From IMG/VR virus record IMGVR_UViG_3300025293_000009, positions 1-40,517 of that record: a stretch of DNA of 40,517 nucleotides; one strand, given 5' to 3'. The position numbers and the translations under genes were made by a program. Source of the DNA: a virus. Under the pieces are notes generated by a model that saw only the letters and a program-made list of their open reading frames with translations, was not told the DNA's origin and did no database searches. Positions 25,419 through 32,190 of the stretch are shown here, one piece after another (positions within the stretch are counted from its first letter, which is position 1; every line of letters starts with the position of its first letter).

Positions 25419-25708
25419 TATAGCCTCCTGATTATATTTGCTAAGTCTTTGTGACCTTGCGCTTCCAATTGATTGCATATCGTACAAATATGGTTTTTGA
25501 TTGCCTCTCTCATATAGTATGCAATTATCCTATGACACTGGTTTTTAAAAGCGTGTGCCTGCGCTTTTAACTGATCAGGAGCAGTATCTGCAACCGAAAC
25601 CAATCTGTTGGTTGCCATCTCAGCAACCTCTTCTACTGTATGCCCTCTATTATGGGTGGTTTTTACCCCCAGATTGCCTACAGATAATTCAAAAGCATCT
25701 GTTTCCAT
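25418..25708 (-). CDS. Small helical phage protein
   Basis: This 96-residue protein overlaps by one base at both ends (ATG at the preceding stop, and TAATG at its own stop). It begins METDAFELSVGNLGVKTTHN and has GHTVEEVAEMATNRLVSVAD, then helices with KNQCHRIIAYYMREAIKNHI and QLEAQGHKDLANIIRRL. Similar sequences with N-R-G-H-T-x-E-E and a final LANI/LVPIL are common in marine phages near the MptE-like gene. It has no enzymatic motif. An assembly or DNA-associated role is possible but unknown. Confidence 0.78.
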   Translation of the reverse strand: METDAFELSVGNLGVKTTHNRGHTVEEVAEMATNRLVSVADTAPDQLKAQAHAFKNQCHRIIAYYMREAIKNHICTICNQLEAQGHKDLANIIRRL

Positions 25709-26481
25709 TAAAATTTATTCGGTTCTGGCGGTCTCAAAGAACCTGTATCCACAACCTCTACATTGTCTGTTCTTCCTGAAGTTCCAACTGGAAGTGAATG
25801 CTCCATCTGCACTTCGGAATGTTTTGTTATTTTCAATTGCCCTTCATCAAAATATACCACAGGCGGATCGTCAAGCCTATGATAACCATACAACTTATAC
25901 TTTTCTGGTATGTTTGTATCAAGCAACGATGACTTAGCAGCAATCTTTATATCGATTCCTTTGTCAATGCACTTGGATAACCAGAACTCACAGCAGGAAC
26001 GACCCATCTCTGCAAAATGTCGGTTCCGCTTGTAGGTAAAATCGGCTCCATAAATACTCAGCCTGCCTACCTTATTCCATAAAGCAAACGCAATTGCGTA
26101 GGATATGGTGTTGTTAAAATAACTGCAACCCACATCATCGATCAGGCTCTCAATGGGATAAAGCTCAATCCTTGGAACCCTTTTGTCCTTTACACAGGAA
26201 TAAATGGGGCATTTCAATTTCGGCAAAGTCTCACGCATGATCTCTGTCTGTGGTCCTGCATCTTCGGTATCAAAGAATCTGGATGCTGGGTCCATCATAA
26301 ACACCCGATCAGCCTTGATTACAGCGCACATCGAGTTGATTGCCCACACTTCGTCAAACTTGACGCTGTGGGAAATACTCATGTGGTAATCCAATTGGCT
26401 CTCGCCTAAGGCTACGATGGCAACACTTTTCCCTTCTAGCTTTTTAATAGAAACAGAACGACTACTTCCATTGGTTGCCAT
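25708..26481 (-). CDS. DUF115/MptE-like Rossmann-fold protein
   Basis: This 257-residue protein has an N-terminal Rossmann pattern: GKSVAIVALGESQLDYHMS as first strand and Gly-rich loop, DEVWAINSMCAVIKADRVFM as second and third strands, and MMDPASRFFDT. Later, SYAIAFALWNKVGRLSIYGA and DFTYKRNRHFAEMGRSCCEF form another strand-helix unit. This pattern fits the DUF115 group, which includes 6-hydroxymethylpterin diphosphokinase MptE-like proteins and sugar-transfer-related proteins. In phages it recurs among structural genes with unknown substrate. The C-terminal 50 residues are polar and probably disordered. Start overlaps nothing; the previous gene stops two bases upstream. Confidence 0.68.
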   Translation of the reverse strand: MATNGSSRSVSIKKLEGKSVAIVALGESQLDYHMSISHSVKFDEVWAINSMCAVIKADRVFMMDPASRFFDTEDAGPQTEIMRETLPKLKCPIYSCVKDKRVPRIELYPIESLIDDVGCSYFNNTISYAIAFALWNKVGRLSIYGADFTYKRNRHFAEMGRSCCEFWLSKCIDKGIDIKIAAKSSLLDTNIPEKYKLYGYHRLDDPPVVYFDEGQLKITKHSEVQMEHSLPVGTSGRTDNVEVVDTGSLRPPEPNKF

Positions 26482-26482
26482 A

Positions 26483-27124
26483 CTAACTTACTGGAATTAT
26501 CAACTGACCTGACCTGTAGGCATCTTTCCTGTCTCTCGCATCACCAAGCACCTTGAGCCTTCCCAAAGCACTTTCGTATCTTGCGTTGTAAACCGACATC
26601 ATATCCTGCTCACCCTTCATATAAACATACCCTTCGATCAAACACGCATACAATAAAGCTGCTGGCGCATTTGTCGAAAGCCATGTAGATTCAGAATCAT
26701 CTCCTGCGGTAATCGATGCAGGTCGATAAAAATAGTGCAGTTCCACTGTGTATCCAGAATCTGGCGTTGGCGCAACAATAAAGTAATCGTTGCTAAAAAT
26801 TGCATAATACTCAGGTGCCCCTTCTGTAGATGCATTGGGATACAGCTCTCGAATCCAGTTTACATCCTTGTTTATCAAAAAGGTTTGATTGCTACTGCTT
26901 GTATAGGAAAGGGAATATGGTGCCAAAAAATCTGTCGGGATTCCCAAATACTCATTGCCAGAAGTCACCGCCCCACTCTGGTTCTTCCTGAACACAGGCA
27001 GTTGAACATTCTCAAGAATACGATCTTCAGCCTGTTTAATCATATCTGGAAGATATGTCGTAAACGAGGTTTCAGTATTCTGAAGGTAGTTCTGTATCAG
27101 ATTTTTTAACTCAGCATAGGTCAT
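26483..27124 (-). CDS. Head-tail adaptor-like protein (podovirus neck)
   Basis: This 213-residue protein has the profile of podovirus adaptor proteins: TYAELKNLIQNYLQNTETSF, then YLPDMIKQAEDRILENVQLP as helices, a beta part with GNEYLGIPTDFLAPYSLSYT and YYAIFSNDYFIVAPTPDSGY, and C-terminal helices LLYACLIEGYVYMKGEQDMM and YESALGRLKVLGDARDRKDA. Adaptors of this class (including phage SU10) sit under the portal as a twelve-part ring and link the head to the nozzle. Neighbours on both sides are neck or basic proteins. The family call is moderately confident from pattern. Confidence 0.75.
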   Translation of the reverse strand: MTYAELKNLIQNYLQNTETSFTTYLPDMIKQAEDRILENVQLPVFRKNQSGAVTSGNEYLGIPTDFLAPYSLSYTSSSNQTFLINKDVNWIRELYPNASTEGAPEYYAIFSNDYFIVAPTPDSGYTVELHYFYRPASITAGDDSESTWLSTNAPAALLYACLIEGYVYMKGEQDMMSVYNARYESALGRLKVLGDARDRKDAYRSGQLIIPVS

Positions 27125-27139
27125 TATTTTTTATAACTT

Positions 27140-27376
27140 TTAACCATTCTTACGGAATTTCTGAGGTCTAGCTGCACCACTTCCACGGGCAATTGTATAT
27201 TTCCCATAAGCATCAGTTTCAACTGTTCCGCCTGCTGCAAATCCTCCGGGAGAACGAGAAGCCTGTCGTCCTGCTTGTTTCGCCCTTCGCATTGCCTGTT
27301 GTCTTTTTGTTGGTCGCCTGACTTTTTTAGGCTGTCCCAAATTGGGATCAAATGGTTGTTTTGGTCTTACTGCCAT
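27140..27376 (-). CDS. Small basic protein with shared Gly motif
   Basis: A longer frame reaches upstream to 27604, but the upstream part lies in another frame of the 129-residue gene; the ATG at 27376, after GAGGATAAGATT, is preferred and gives 78 residues. It begins AVRPKQPFDPNLGQPKK and has KRQQAMRRAKQAGRQASRSP followed by GGFAAGGTVETDAYGKYTIA. The SRSPGGFAAGGT part is the same motif as in the next upstream gene, so the two are likely paralogues from tandem duplication. It is strongly basic and may bind DNA in the head or neck. Confidence 0.75.
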   Translation of the reverse strand: MAVRPKQPFDPNLGQPKKVRRPTKRQQAMRRAKQAGRQASRSPGGFAAGGTVETDAYGKYTIARGSGAARPQKFRKNG

Positions 27377-27402
27377 AATCTTATCCTCTAGGTTGTTATT
27401 GT

Positions 27403-27792
27403 TTATATTTTTCCACCGCCATACTTGCGCTTTACTTGGGCACTGTAACTTTCTATAGTTCCCCCTCCTGCAAATCCTCCGGGTGAACGAGTTGCTTGTC
27501 GTTTTGCTTGTTTTCCTGTTCTTACTGTTTTCGCTTTTGCTCTTTTTGCTTTTGCTTTTGCTTTTGCGTAAGCCCTTTTTCTTTTTGTTCTTGCTAATCC
27601 CCATGCTCTTTCTTCCGGTGTTAATGGAATCTCATCAATTCCGCCACCTGCTTGATACCCTCCGGGAGAACGAGAAGCCTTTCGTTTTGCTTGTTTTCCT
27701 TTTCTTGCTGTTTTTGCTTTTGCTCTTTGCTTTCGCCTGTATTCTTTCCCAGCTTCTATCTCAGAAAGCGGTCTTGATGAACGTACTGCCAT
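27403..27792 (-). CDS. Highly basic protein with duplicated Gly-motif module
   Basis: This 129-residue protein begins AVRSSRPLSEIEAGKEYRRK after a strong GAGGAG. It contains two copies of a basic-to-Gly module: KQAKRKASRSPGGYQAGGG near 33-51 and KQAKRQATRSPGGFAGGG near 94-111. Between them is a Lys/Ala run (AKAKAKAKRAKAK). The C-terminus is TIESYSAQVKRKYGGG, nearly repeated in the 171-residue protein upstream. Such composition implies disorder and nucleic-acid binding, for example condensing or holding DNA, while the repeated Gly part may dock to a partner. Function is inferred only. Confidence 0.78.
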   Translation of the reverse strand: MAVRSSRPLSEIEAGKEYRRKQRAKAKTARKGKQAKRKASRSPGGYQAGGGIDEIPLTPEERAWGLARTKRKRAYAKAKAKAKRAKAKTVRTGKQAKRQATRSPGGFAGGGTIESYSAQVKRKYGGGKI

Positions 27793-27803
27793 GATATTCT
27801 CCT

Positions 27804-28148
27804 CTAACTTGTTGTTATTTTAAGCATTCCCACATGACCATGCATTGTCAATCCGACAGTCCTTGAGCCAAGTGATGTTACACCACCGCCTATCGGGTCA
27901 AACGCATACAGCCTTCTGCTGGCTGCCTGTCCCTTGTCTGGTCTTGGGTTCTCCAGAGCAATCGGATCATCTACTGGAACTCTGCCCAACTGATATTGGG
28001 GCTGATCCTGATCCAAACACTCTGGACAAACCAAGAATCCACTTGGAGTCATGTCAACAATCTCTGGCTTTAAGTCATGGAGACCATAACGAAACCCACA
28101 GCGATCACAAAAACCAAATGCATATTGCCCTGCCGCAAACTGGGTCAT
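27804..28148 (-). CDS. Zinc-ribbon-like small protein
   Basis: The ATG at 28148 forms TAATG with the previous stop and gives 114 residues; an ATG six codons earlier is also possible. Two Cys pairs, CDRCG and CPEC (C14, C17, C41 and C44), form a likely zinc ribbon. The end of the protein, DPIGGGVTSLGSRTVGLTMH, is Gly/Thr-rich and beta-like. Zinc-ribbon proteins in this place occur in marine phages between neck genes; they may be structural or contact DNA. No enzymatic residues are seen. Confidence 0.75.
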   Translation of the reverse strand: MTQFAAGQYAFGFCDRCGFRYGLHDLKPEIVDMTPSGFLVCPECLDQDQPQYQLGRVPVDDPIALENPRPDKGQAASRRLYAFDPIGGGVTSLGSRTVGLTMHGHVGMLKITTS

Positions 28149-28840
28149 TAAGTATATCCAGTCCAAGGAACGAAACGAAAAGCCGCTTTCACCCTGTCTT
28201 CTTCAGAAGCCAATCGCCATTGTTCTTCATATTCCTGTTTTAGGAAAGGCAATCTTTCAGCAGATTCTGGCTTCTTCATGGCAATGTAGTAAGCAAGCCC
28301 AGAGACCAAAGCTGGAATAAACCTTTTCGGAACATCCATGTTGTTGCTTCCGGGCTCACCACTATCATAAATCTGGCGAATCCTGAAAAAAACAACAGTA
28401 TAAGTCTGCGTATCGTCAGGGACGGGCCATAGAGTAAACTGGGGGGTTGTCGTCAATCGCTGAATCCATATCTGGGTAGGCTGACCTGTCGATAATTTAT
28501 TTGGTATATCTGCATACATAGTTGTTGAAATTCTTGTCAACTGATAATCAGTCTGATTTGAAGAGTCTCCAGCATCAAGCCTCATATGCGCTTCCATAAG
28601 ATCAATGGTGTCATCTGCCAAAGTATAGGTGGATGTGTCGGCAACACAGGTTTCAGTACCACTTTCAATCGTCCACAGGTTCATCCCACGATTCTGCCAT
28701 TCCAGCATCATCATGTCGATACTGCGTCTTGCAGTCCTGTAGTCGTAGCCTGTGCGGGCTTCTAATCCCGCACGTTCATAGGCTTCTTCGACAATCTCAC
28801 CTATATTGAGATTGAAGGTATTGGTGGTTGCAATAGCCAT
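28148..28840 (-). CDS. Second head-tail adaptor/connector-like protein (P22 gp4-like)
   Basis: This 230-residue protein starts AIATTNTFNLNIGEIVEEAY, with ARTGYDYRTARRSIDMMMLE and WQNRGMNLWTIESGTETCV, the helix-then-beta start of connector proteins of the packaged-DNA-stabilising class. The middle has Trp/Tyr strand pairs (TQIWIQRLTTTPQFTLWPVP) and the C-terminus has helices (LVSGLAYYIAMKKPESAERL). The gene lies in the neck block after the head genes. Like P22 gp4 it could plug or extend the portal. Two adaptor-like genes in one neck suggest two stacked rings; this is an inference. Confidence 0.72.
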   Translation of the reverse strand: MAIATTNTFNLNIGEIVEEAYERAGLEARTGYDYRTARRSIDMMMLEWQNRGMNLWTIESGTETCVADTSTYTLADDTIDLMEAHMRLDAGDSSNQTDYQLTRISTTMYADIPNKLSTGQPTQIWIQRLTTTPQFTLWPVPDDTQTYTVVFFRIRQIYDSGEPGSNNMDVPKRFIPALVSGLAYYIAMKKPESAERLPFLKQEYEEQWRLASEEDRVKAAFRFVPWTGYT

Positions 28841-28859
28841 TTATAGGTCTATCCGACTC

Positions 28860-29375
28860 TTAGTCATCACCGCTAGTGCCTCTTTTTGTCTTACCCTTTA
28901 GCTTTGGCTTTCTTTTTACACCTAATGCAGCAGATTTTCCTGAAGAAACATTTTCCCTTCTGGCTCTTGCAATTTGCCTTACAGTCTTTGGTGCTCCCTT
29001 AAAGCCAATCTTTTCTAGTTCAGCTATATGTTTTTTCATACCTGCTATTCCTCCGGGATAACCGCCAGACAATGGCAATTGCTTGCCAGCCTGTTTCCTT
29101 TTCACAGAGCCTCCACCATATTTACGCTGAACTTGAGCATTATAGCTTTCTATTCCGCCACCAGCATAGCGGGTTTTCTTAGTTTTCTTTGGTTTGCTGG
29201 ATTTTGAATCAAAATATTCTGGCATGATATTTCCTCCCTTTTTTAATTTTGATTTGGATTTACCCGCTTTGGAATGGGCTATAGCAATAGCCTGTTTCTG
29301 CGGATACCCTTCACGCCTGAGCGTTGAGATATTCGCAGAAATAGCCTTCTTGGAAGAGCCTTTCCTTAACGGCAT
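28860..29375 (-). CDS. Basic two-part protein (DUF6496-like N-terminus, Gly-motif C-part)
   Basis: This 171-residue protein starts one base after the preceding stop (TAAATG). The first 45 residues, PLRKGSSKKAISANISTLRR then PQKQAIAIAHSKAGKS, are a familiar small phage domain often found as a separate protein. From residue 51 (MPEYFDSKSSK...) the sequence has RYAGGGIESYNAQVQRKYGG, matching the end of the 129-residue protein, then GGYPGGIAGMKKHIAELEK and a Lys/Arg-rich tail. A strong ribosome site lies just before Met51, so a second 121-residue product may be made. Basic charge suggests DNA or RNA binding. Function is unknown. Confidence 0.72.
   Translation of the reverse strand: MPLRKGSSKKAISANISTLRREGYPQKQAIAIAHSKAGKSKSKLKKGGNIMPEYFDSKSSKPKKTKKTRYAGGGIESYNAQVQRKYGGGSVKRKQAGKQLPLSGGYPGGIAGMKKHIAELEKIGFKGAPKTVRQIARARRENVSSGKSAALGVKRKPKLKGKTKRGTSGDD
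29226..29238 (-). promoter_or_regulatory. Internal ribosome binding site before Met51 of the 171-residue gene
   Basis: The minus-strand sequence GGGAGGAAATATC stands directly before an in-frame ATG at 29225. The GGAGG core is stronger than the site of the full-length start. It would yield a shorter product lacking the first domain, so two overlapping proteins may come from one frame. Confidence 0.5.
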
Positions 29376-29570
29376 TTACTTCTTCTTGGTTTTTTTCTTT
29401 GCCGGTTTCTTGGCGGGAGACAACGCTTTCATTGCTGCGGTTGCCTCCTTTTTAGTCATCAGGCTGGCATCGACAATGACATCTTCGCCATCAACTGTCG
29501 TTGCTACCTGAAAGACAGGTTCGCCACTCGGCACTCTTTCGCCATTTTGGACTACTTTGTACTTAGCCAT
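29376..29570 (-). CDS. Small protein with Lys-rich tail
   Basis: This 64-residue protein starts after AGGAAAATAT. It begins AKYKVVQNGERVPSGEPVFQ with a beta-hairpin-like stretch, then VATTVDGEDVIVDASLMTKK and a helix EATAAMKALS. The last twelve residues are nearly all Lys and Pro (AKKPAKKKTKKK). It sits between a beta-rich structural gene and the basic 171-residue gene. The tail suggests contact with DNA. The family is not recognised. Confidence 0.72.
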   Translation of the reverse strand: MAKYKVVQNGERVPSGEPVFQVATTVDGEDVIVDASLMTKKEATAAMKALSPAKKPAKKKTKKK

Positions 29571-29578
29571 ATATTTTC

Positions 29579-29995
29579 CTAGCTTGGATTGGTGTAATGC
29601 TTGAGCACTTTCATGACAATAGTATAACTATCGCCACTGCTGTGACCCACTGTTGTGAATTGAATATCACCAGTTGTACCACTTCCTGCATTATCAGGAA
29701 CACCACTAAACTCAGAGAAATCAAGCTCATCAGTCCAATCAGCAGGTAGCTGAATGACAAGAACATCGGTACTGGCATCAAAATATATTTTGACACCCAT
29801 ACCAATATTACTGAACCAGATTTTCTCGATGCTTACCGAGTTGCAAGCCATCTTAGTCATTGGATTAGTGGTTAGTGCAGAAACATCAATCTTGGTGACA
29901 GCACTTTCTCCAGTGCCATCACTTACATTGGTGAATCTGAATATAGCTGTTTGACCGCCATCCTGAATGGTTTGTGTTGCTACTGCATCAGCCAT
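29579..29995 (-). CDS. Beta-rich structural protein
   Basis: This 138-residue protein starts after GGGAG. It contains TQTIQDGGQTAIFRFTNVSD, SVSIEKIWFSNIGMGVKIYF and LVIQLPADWTDELDFSEFSG, an alternating strand pattern with aromatic anchors, and ends SGDSYTIVMKVLKHYTNPS. The pattern and the location right after the head genes fit a decoration, neck or tail structural protein seen in many marine phages. There is no catalytic motif. The role is inferred. Confidence 0.8.
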   Translation of the reverse strand: MADAVATQTIQDGGQTAIFRFTNVSDGTGESAVTKIDVSALTTNPMTKMACNSVSIEKIWFSNIGMGVKIYFDASTDVLVIQLPADWTDELDFSEFSGVPDNAGSGTTGDIQFTTVGHSSGDSYTIVMKVLKHYTNPS

Positions 29996-30008
29996 AATTT
30001 ACTCCCTA

Positions 30009-30518
30009 TTAAGCGTCAGCAAATGGTGTTACTAAAGTTCCTGAACCAAGTAGCTGTGCTGCAACATGGTATTTAGCGCTTGCTATTGCAGTAATAACTA
30101 CAATGCTTCCTGCCAAACCACCTTTAGTAGTGCCATTTTGTGTAATAACATCGTTGGATGAGCCAGAAATAAAGGTTTTGCCTGCTGCGCTGTCATCAAT
30201 ACCAGTGTACGCACCACCGACAAATTTGTCTGTGCCATCTGTTACGATGTCCATATCTGTTGCTGCTGTCACAACAACAAAAGTAAATTGAGCACCCAAA
30301 TTGTTAAGTTGATTAGGATCAGTGTCTTCTGTTGGAGCTGTAACAACAATACTAGGTAAAGTAAAAACTCCATCTGCATCATTGCAAAGTAACATTTTTC
30401 CTGCATGAGAGGCGACTGTAATAGTTGTATTAGCTGTTAAGCTAACTACAGCAGCGTTCCCTGCGGAAATAAAACCAGCAAGTGATCTTACAGGACCTGA
30501 AAAGGTTGATTTTGCCAT
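30009..30518 (-). CDS. Beta-rich head/decoration-type protein
   Basis: This 169-residue protein is the first gene after the major capsid gene and starts after GGGAGAAAG downstream of a terminator-like hairpin. It begins AKSTFSGPVRSLAGFISAGN and consists of Thr/Val/Ala/Gly-rich strands (SLTANTTITVASHAGKMLLC, FTFVVVTAATDMDIVTDGTD). The content of charged residues is low. Such proteins next to capsid genes commonly decorate the head surface. The role is inferred from context. Confidence 0.8.
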   Translation of the reverse strand: MAKSTFSGPVRSLAGFISAGNAAVVSLTANTTITVASHAGKMLLCNDADGVFTLPSIVVTAPTEDTDPNQLNNLGAQFTFVVVTAATDMDIVTDGTDKFVGGAYTGIDDSAAGKTFISGSSNDVITQNGTTKGGLAGSIVVITAIASAKYHVAAQLLGSGTLVTPFADA

Positions 30519-30532
30519 AATTCTTTCTCCCG

Positions 30533-30583
30533 AAAAAATAAGTCCTACCGTCTTGGCTTGTCTGCTAGGTCAGTCTGTAGGAC
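30533..30583 (-). terminator. Candidate intrinsic terminator after the capsid gene
   Basis: On the minus strand the arms GTCCTAC and GTAGGAC (seven perfect pairs) enclose a 28-base loop with possible inner pairing, and the second arm is followed by TTATTTTTT. The U-rich tail fits factor-independent termination, though the large loop is unusual. It lies between the capsid gene and the next gene's ribosome site, where partial termination would lower downstream expression. Confidence 0.5.
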
Positions 30584-30602
30584 AAAATTACCCTAGAAGG
30601 TT

Positions 30603-30632
30603 GATGGGGGTTGAGTAAGAAACCCCCCCATC
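30603..30632 (-). promoter_or_regulatory. GC-rich hairpin directly after the capsid stop codon
   Basis: The arms gatgggggtt and aacccccccatc pair with a two-base C bulge around an eight-base loop, ten bases downstream of the capsid stop. No U run follows. It could protect the 3' end of capsid mRNA or mark a processing site. Confidence 0.45.
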
Positions 30633-30642
30633 ACAGGTTCCA

Positions 30643-31554
30643 TTAAGCTCCTGAAGAACCATACGCTCCCAAAGGGTCAGAAACGCCAAACGAATAGCGT
30701 TCCCTTGATTTGTAGCGTACATTTCCAGTGTCGAAGTCACCATCCATACTTGTTTCCATAGAGGTTCTAACAAAATGTTTAAACCCATTTGGAATATCGG
30801 TCATTATAAACCACGCATCAGTATCTGTAAGATAATGATTAACGGCAAAGCCGTCAGGAATAGTGCCCATTGATCTTATCGCATTAATGTCGTTGTCTGC
30901 GGTAGCAACCCGAAGTTCGGATTTTAGTACCCTTTGAGCAACAAACATTAAGTTAGGCGGTATGATCAACTTGCTTGGCTTGCCTGCAATAAGCAAACCA
31001 CGCTCATCCGTCCACCCAGCTATCGTAATGACAGCAGCTTCCAATGAAGTTTCATTCATGTCAGCTTGGGTTGAGGGAGTGTTGGCATTGGTTCCACCAG
31101 AAACAAGAGGGTGAGAGGTGCTGAACAAGTCAACTCCATCACCTGAATCAAAAGAACCACCGCTAAATCCATTGTTAAATGGATTAACAGCTTTCACTTG
31201 TTTCGTGTAAGCCATAGCTCTGGCAAGTGCTTTCGTGTAGCGAGCAGAAAGAGAATCGTAAAGATTATCTTCCATTGCTTCTTCAGTAATCGCAAATCCC
31301 ATCGCAATGGTTTCGTGGTTGTAACGAGCGGTAAATGATTCTTGGGCGTTATCATAGCTGATAGCCGACCCTTCATCTTTCACTGGAGCAGCATTAAAGC
31401 CACTTAATTTGACTTCTTCTTCAAACGATCTGTCAGAAGATTCGGTCTCATAAATGTCTTGATGCTCATTCTCATACTTGGCGTACTCTAATCCGAATAA
31501 CGCATTCAGTCCCGGCAGGAGTTCTTTTAGTAGCTGTGCTCTTGAAATAGCCAT
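30643..31554 (-). CDS. Major capsid protein
   Basis: This 303-residue protein has the typical mix of an HK97-fold-type capsid: an N-terminal arm (AISRAQLLKELLPGLNALFG), a Tyr/Glu-rich E-loop-like stretch (EYAKYENEHQDIYETESSDR), SFEEEVKLSGFNAAPVKDEG, a spine-helix-like part with TEEAMEDNLYDSLSARYTKA, and P-domain and A-domain stretches to LIIPPNLMFVAQRVLKSELR and DAWFIMTDIPNGFKHFVRTS. A strong AAGGAG precedes the ATG. It follows the scaffold and two small head genes and precedes terminator-like hairpins, as expected of the most abundant product. The family is assigned by pattern and context. Confidence 0.88.
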   Translation of the reverse strand: MAISRAQLLKELLPGLNALFGLEYAKYENEHQDIYETESSDRSFEEEVKLSGFNAAPVKDEGSAISYDNAQESFTARYNHETIAMGFAITEEAMEDNLYDSLSARYTKALARAMAYTKQVKAVNPFNNGFSGGSFDSGDGVDLFSTSHPLVSGGTNANTPSTQADMNETSLEAAVITIAGWTDERGLLIAGKPSKLIIPPNLMFVAQRVLKSELRVATADNDINAIRSMGTIPDGFAVNHYLTDTDAWFIMTDIPNGFKHFVRTSMETSMDGDFDTGNVRYKSRERYSFGVSDPLGAYGSSGA

Positions 31555-31566
31555 TTGCTAATCTCC

Positions 31567-32145
31567 TTATAGTCCTGTTGTGTTATCGTAAAGGTGACCA
31601 GCATTAAACTTGACGATAACATCTGTATAGCTATCCCCAACCTCAGAATTCGGACCATCGACAAAATCGATGATACGAACTGGTAGCGTGTTGGTTGTAG
31701 CTGTAGTAGATATATCTACAGTATTCTTGCTGGTACCAATAGAAGTAGAGCCTGCTGTTTGGGTAATCGCACAATTGCTTCCCAAAACGGTCTGTGCGGC
31801 AGTGCCATCACATTGCATTTGGAAAAGAATATTTGGATCATCCATAACATAAGCCACAGCGTCAGAAGCCGAAGTATCGGCAACCCACTGCTGGTTGAAT
31901 GTCAAGTTCTTGGAATTTGGGTCGGTGTATTTACATCCGACAAAAATACCTACAGGAGTCATAGAAGTAGTGCCTTCGTCTTTTTCAACGGTACCGGCAG
32001 CCACTAATTTGACAAAGTCACCATAAAAAATAGCAGTGTCGTAAGCACTTGCAATTTTAATATGACGGACTTTTCCTGTGAAAGAACCATTACAACTCAG
32101 TCCAGCTTGGGGCATTGCGCCATACGGCGTTGCACTACTAGGCAT
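31567..32145 (-). CDS. Putative head decoration or capsid-associated protein
   Basis: This 192-residue protein begins PSSATPYGAMPQAGLSCNGS after AAGGAG. It has VRHIKIASAYDTAIFYGDFV, a strand-rich motif in proteins encoded directly before capsid genes in many phages, then VGIFVGCKYTDPNSKNLTFN and a C-terminal part with DGPNSEVGDSYTDVIVKFNA. It has three Cys in the first 95 residues. The order scaffold, this protein, capsid suggests a decoration or capsid-stabilising role. That is inferred. Confidence 0.78.
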   Translation of the reverse strand: MPSSATPYGAMPQAGLSCNGSFTGKVRHIKIASAYDTAIFYGDFVKLVAAGTVEKDEGTTSMTPVGIFVGCKYTDPNSKNLTFNQQWVADTSASDAVAYVMDDPNILFQMQCDGTAAQTVLGSNCAITQTAGSTSIGTSKNTVDISTTATTNTLPVRIIDFVDGPNSEVGDSYTDVIVKFNAGHLYDNTTGL

Positions 32146-32190
32146 AACTGTGCTCCTTAGTCACAAGATTAAAATTTATAACCACAAGAA

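Noticed and set aside
25419-25487. N-terminal extension of the 143-residue structural protein
   Set aside because: GGAGG and the TAATG overlap point to the shorter start; the added residues overlap the neighbouring gene.
27377-27604. N-terminal extension of the 78-residue basic protein
   Set aside because: The upstream part reads the 129-residue gene in another frame as Lys/Ser runs, and a good ribosome site precedes the shorter start.
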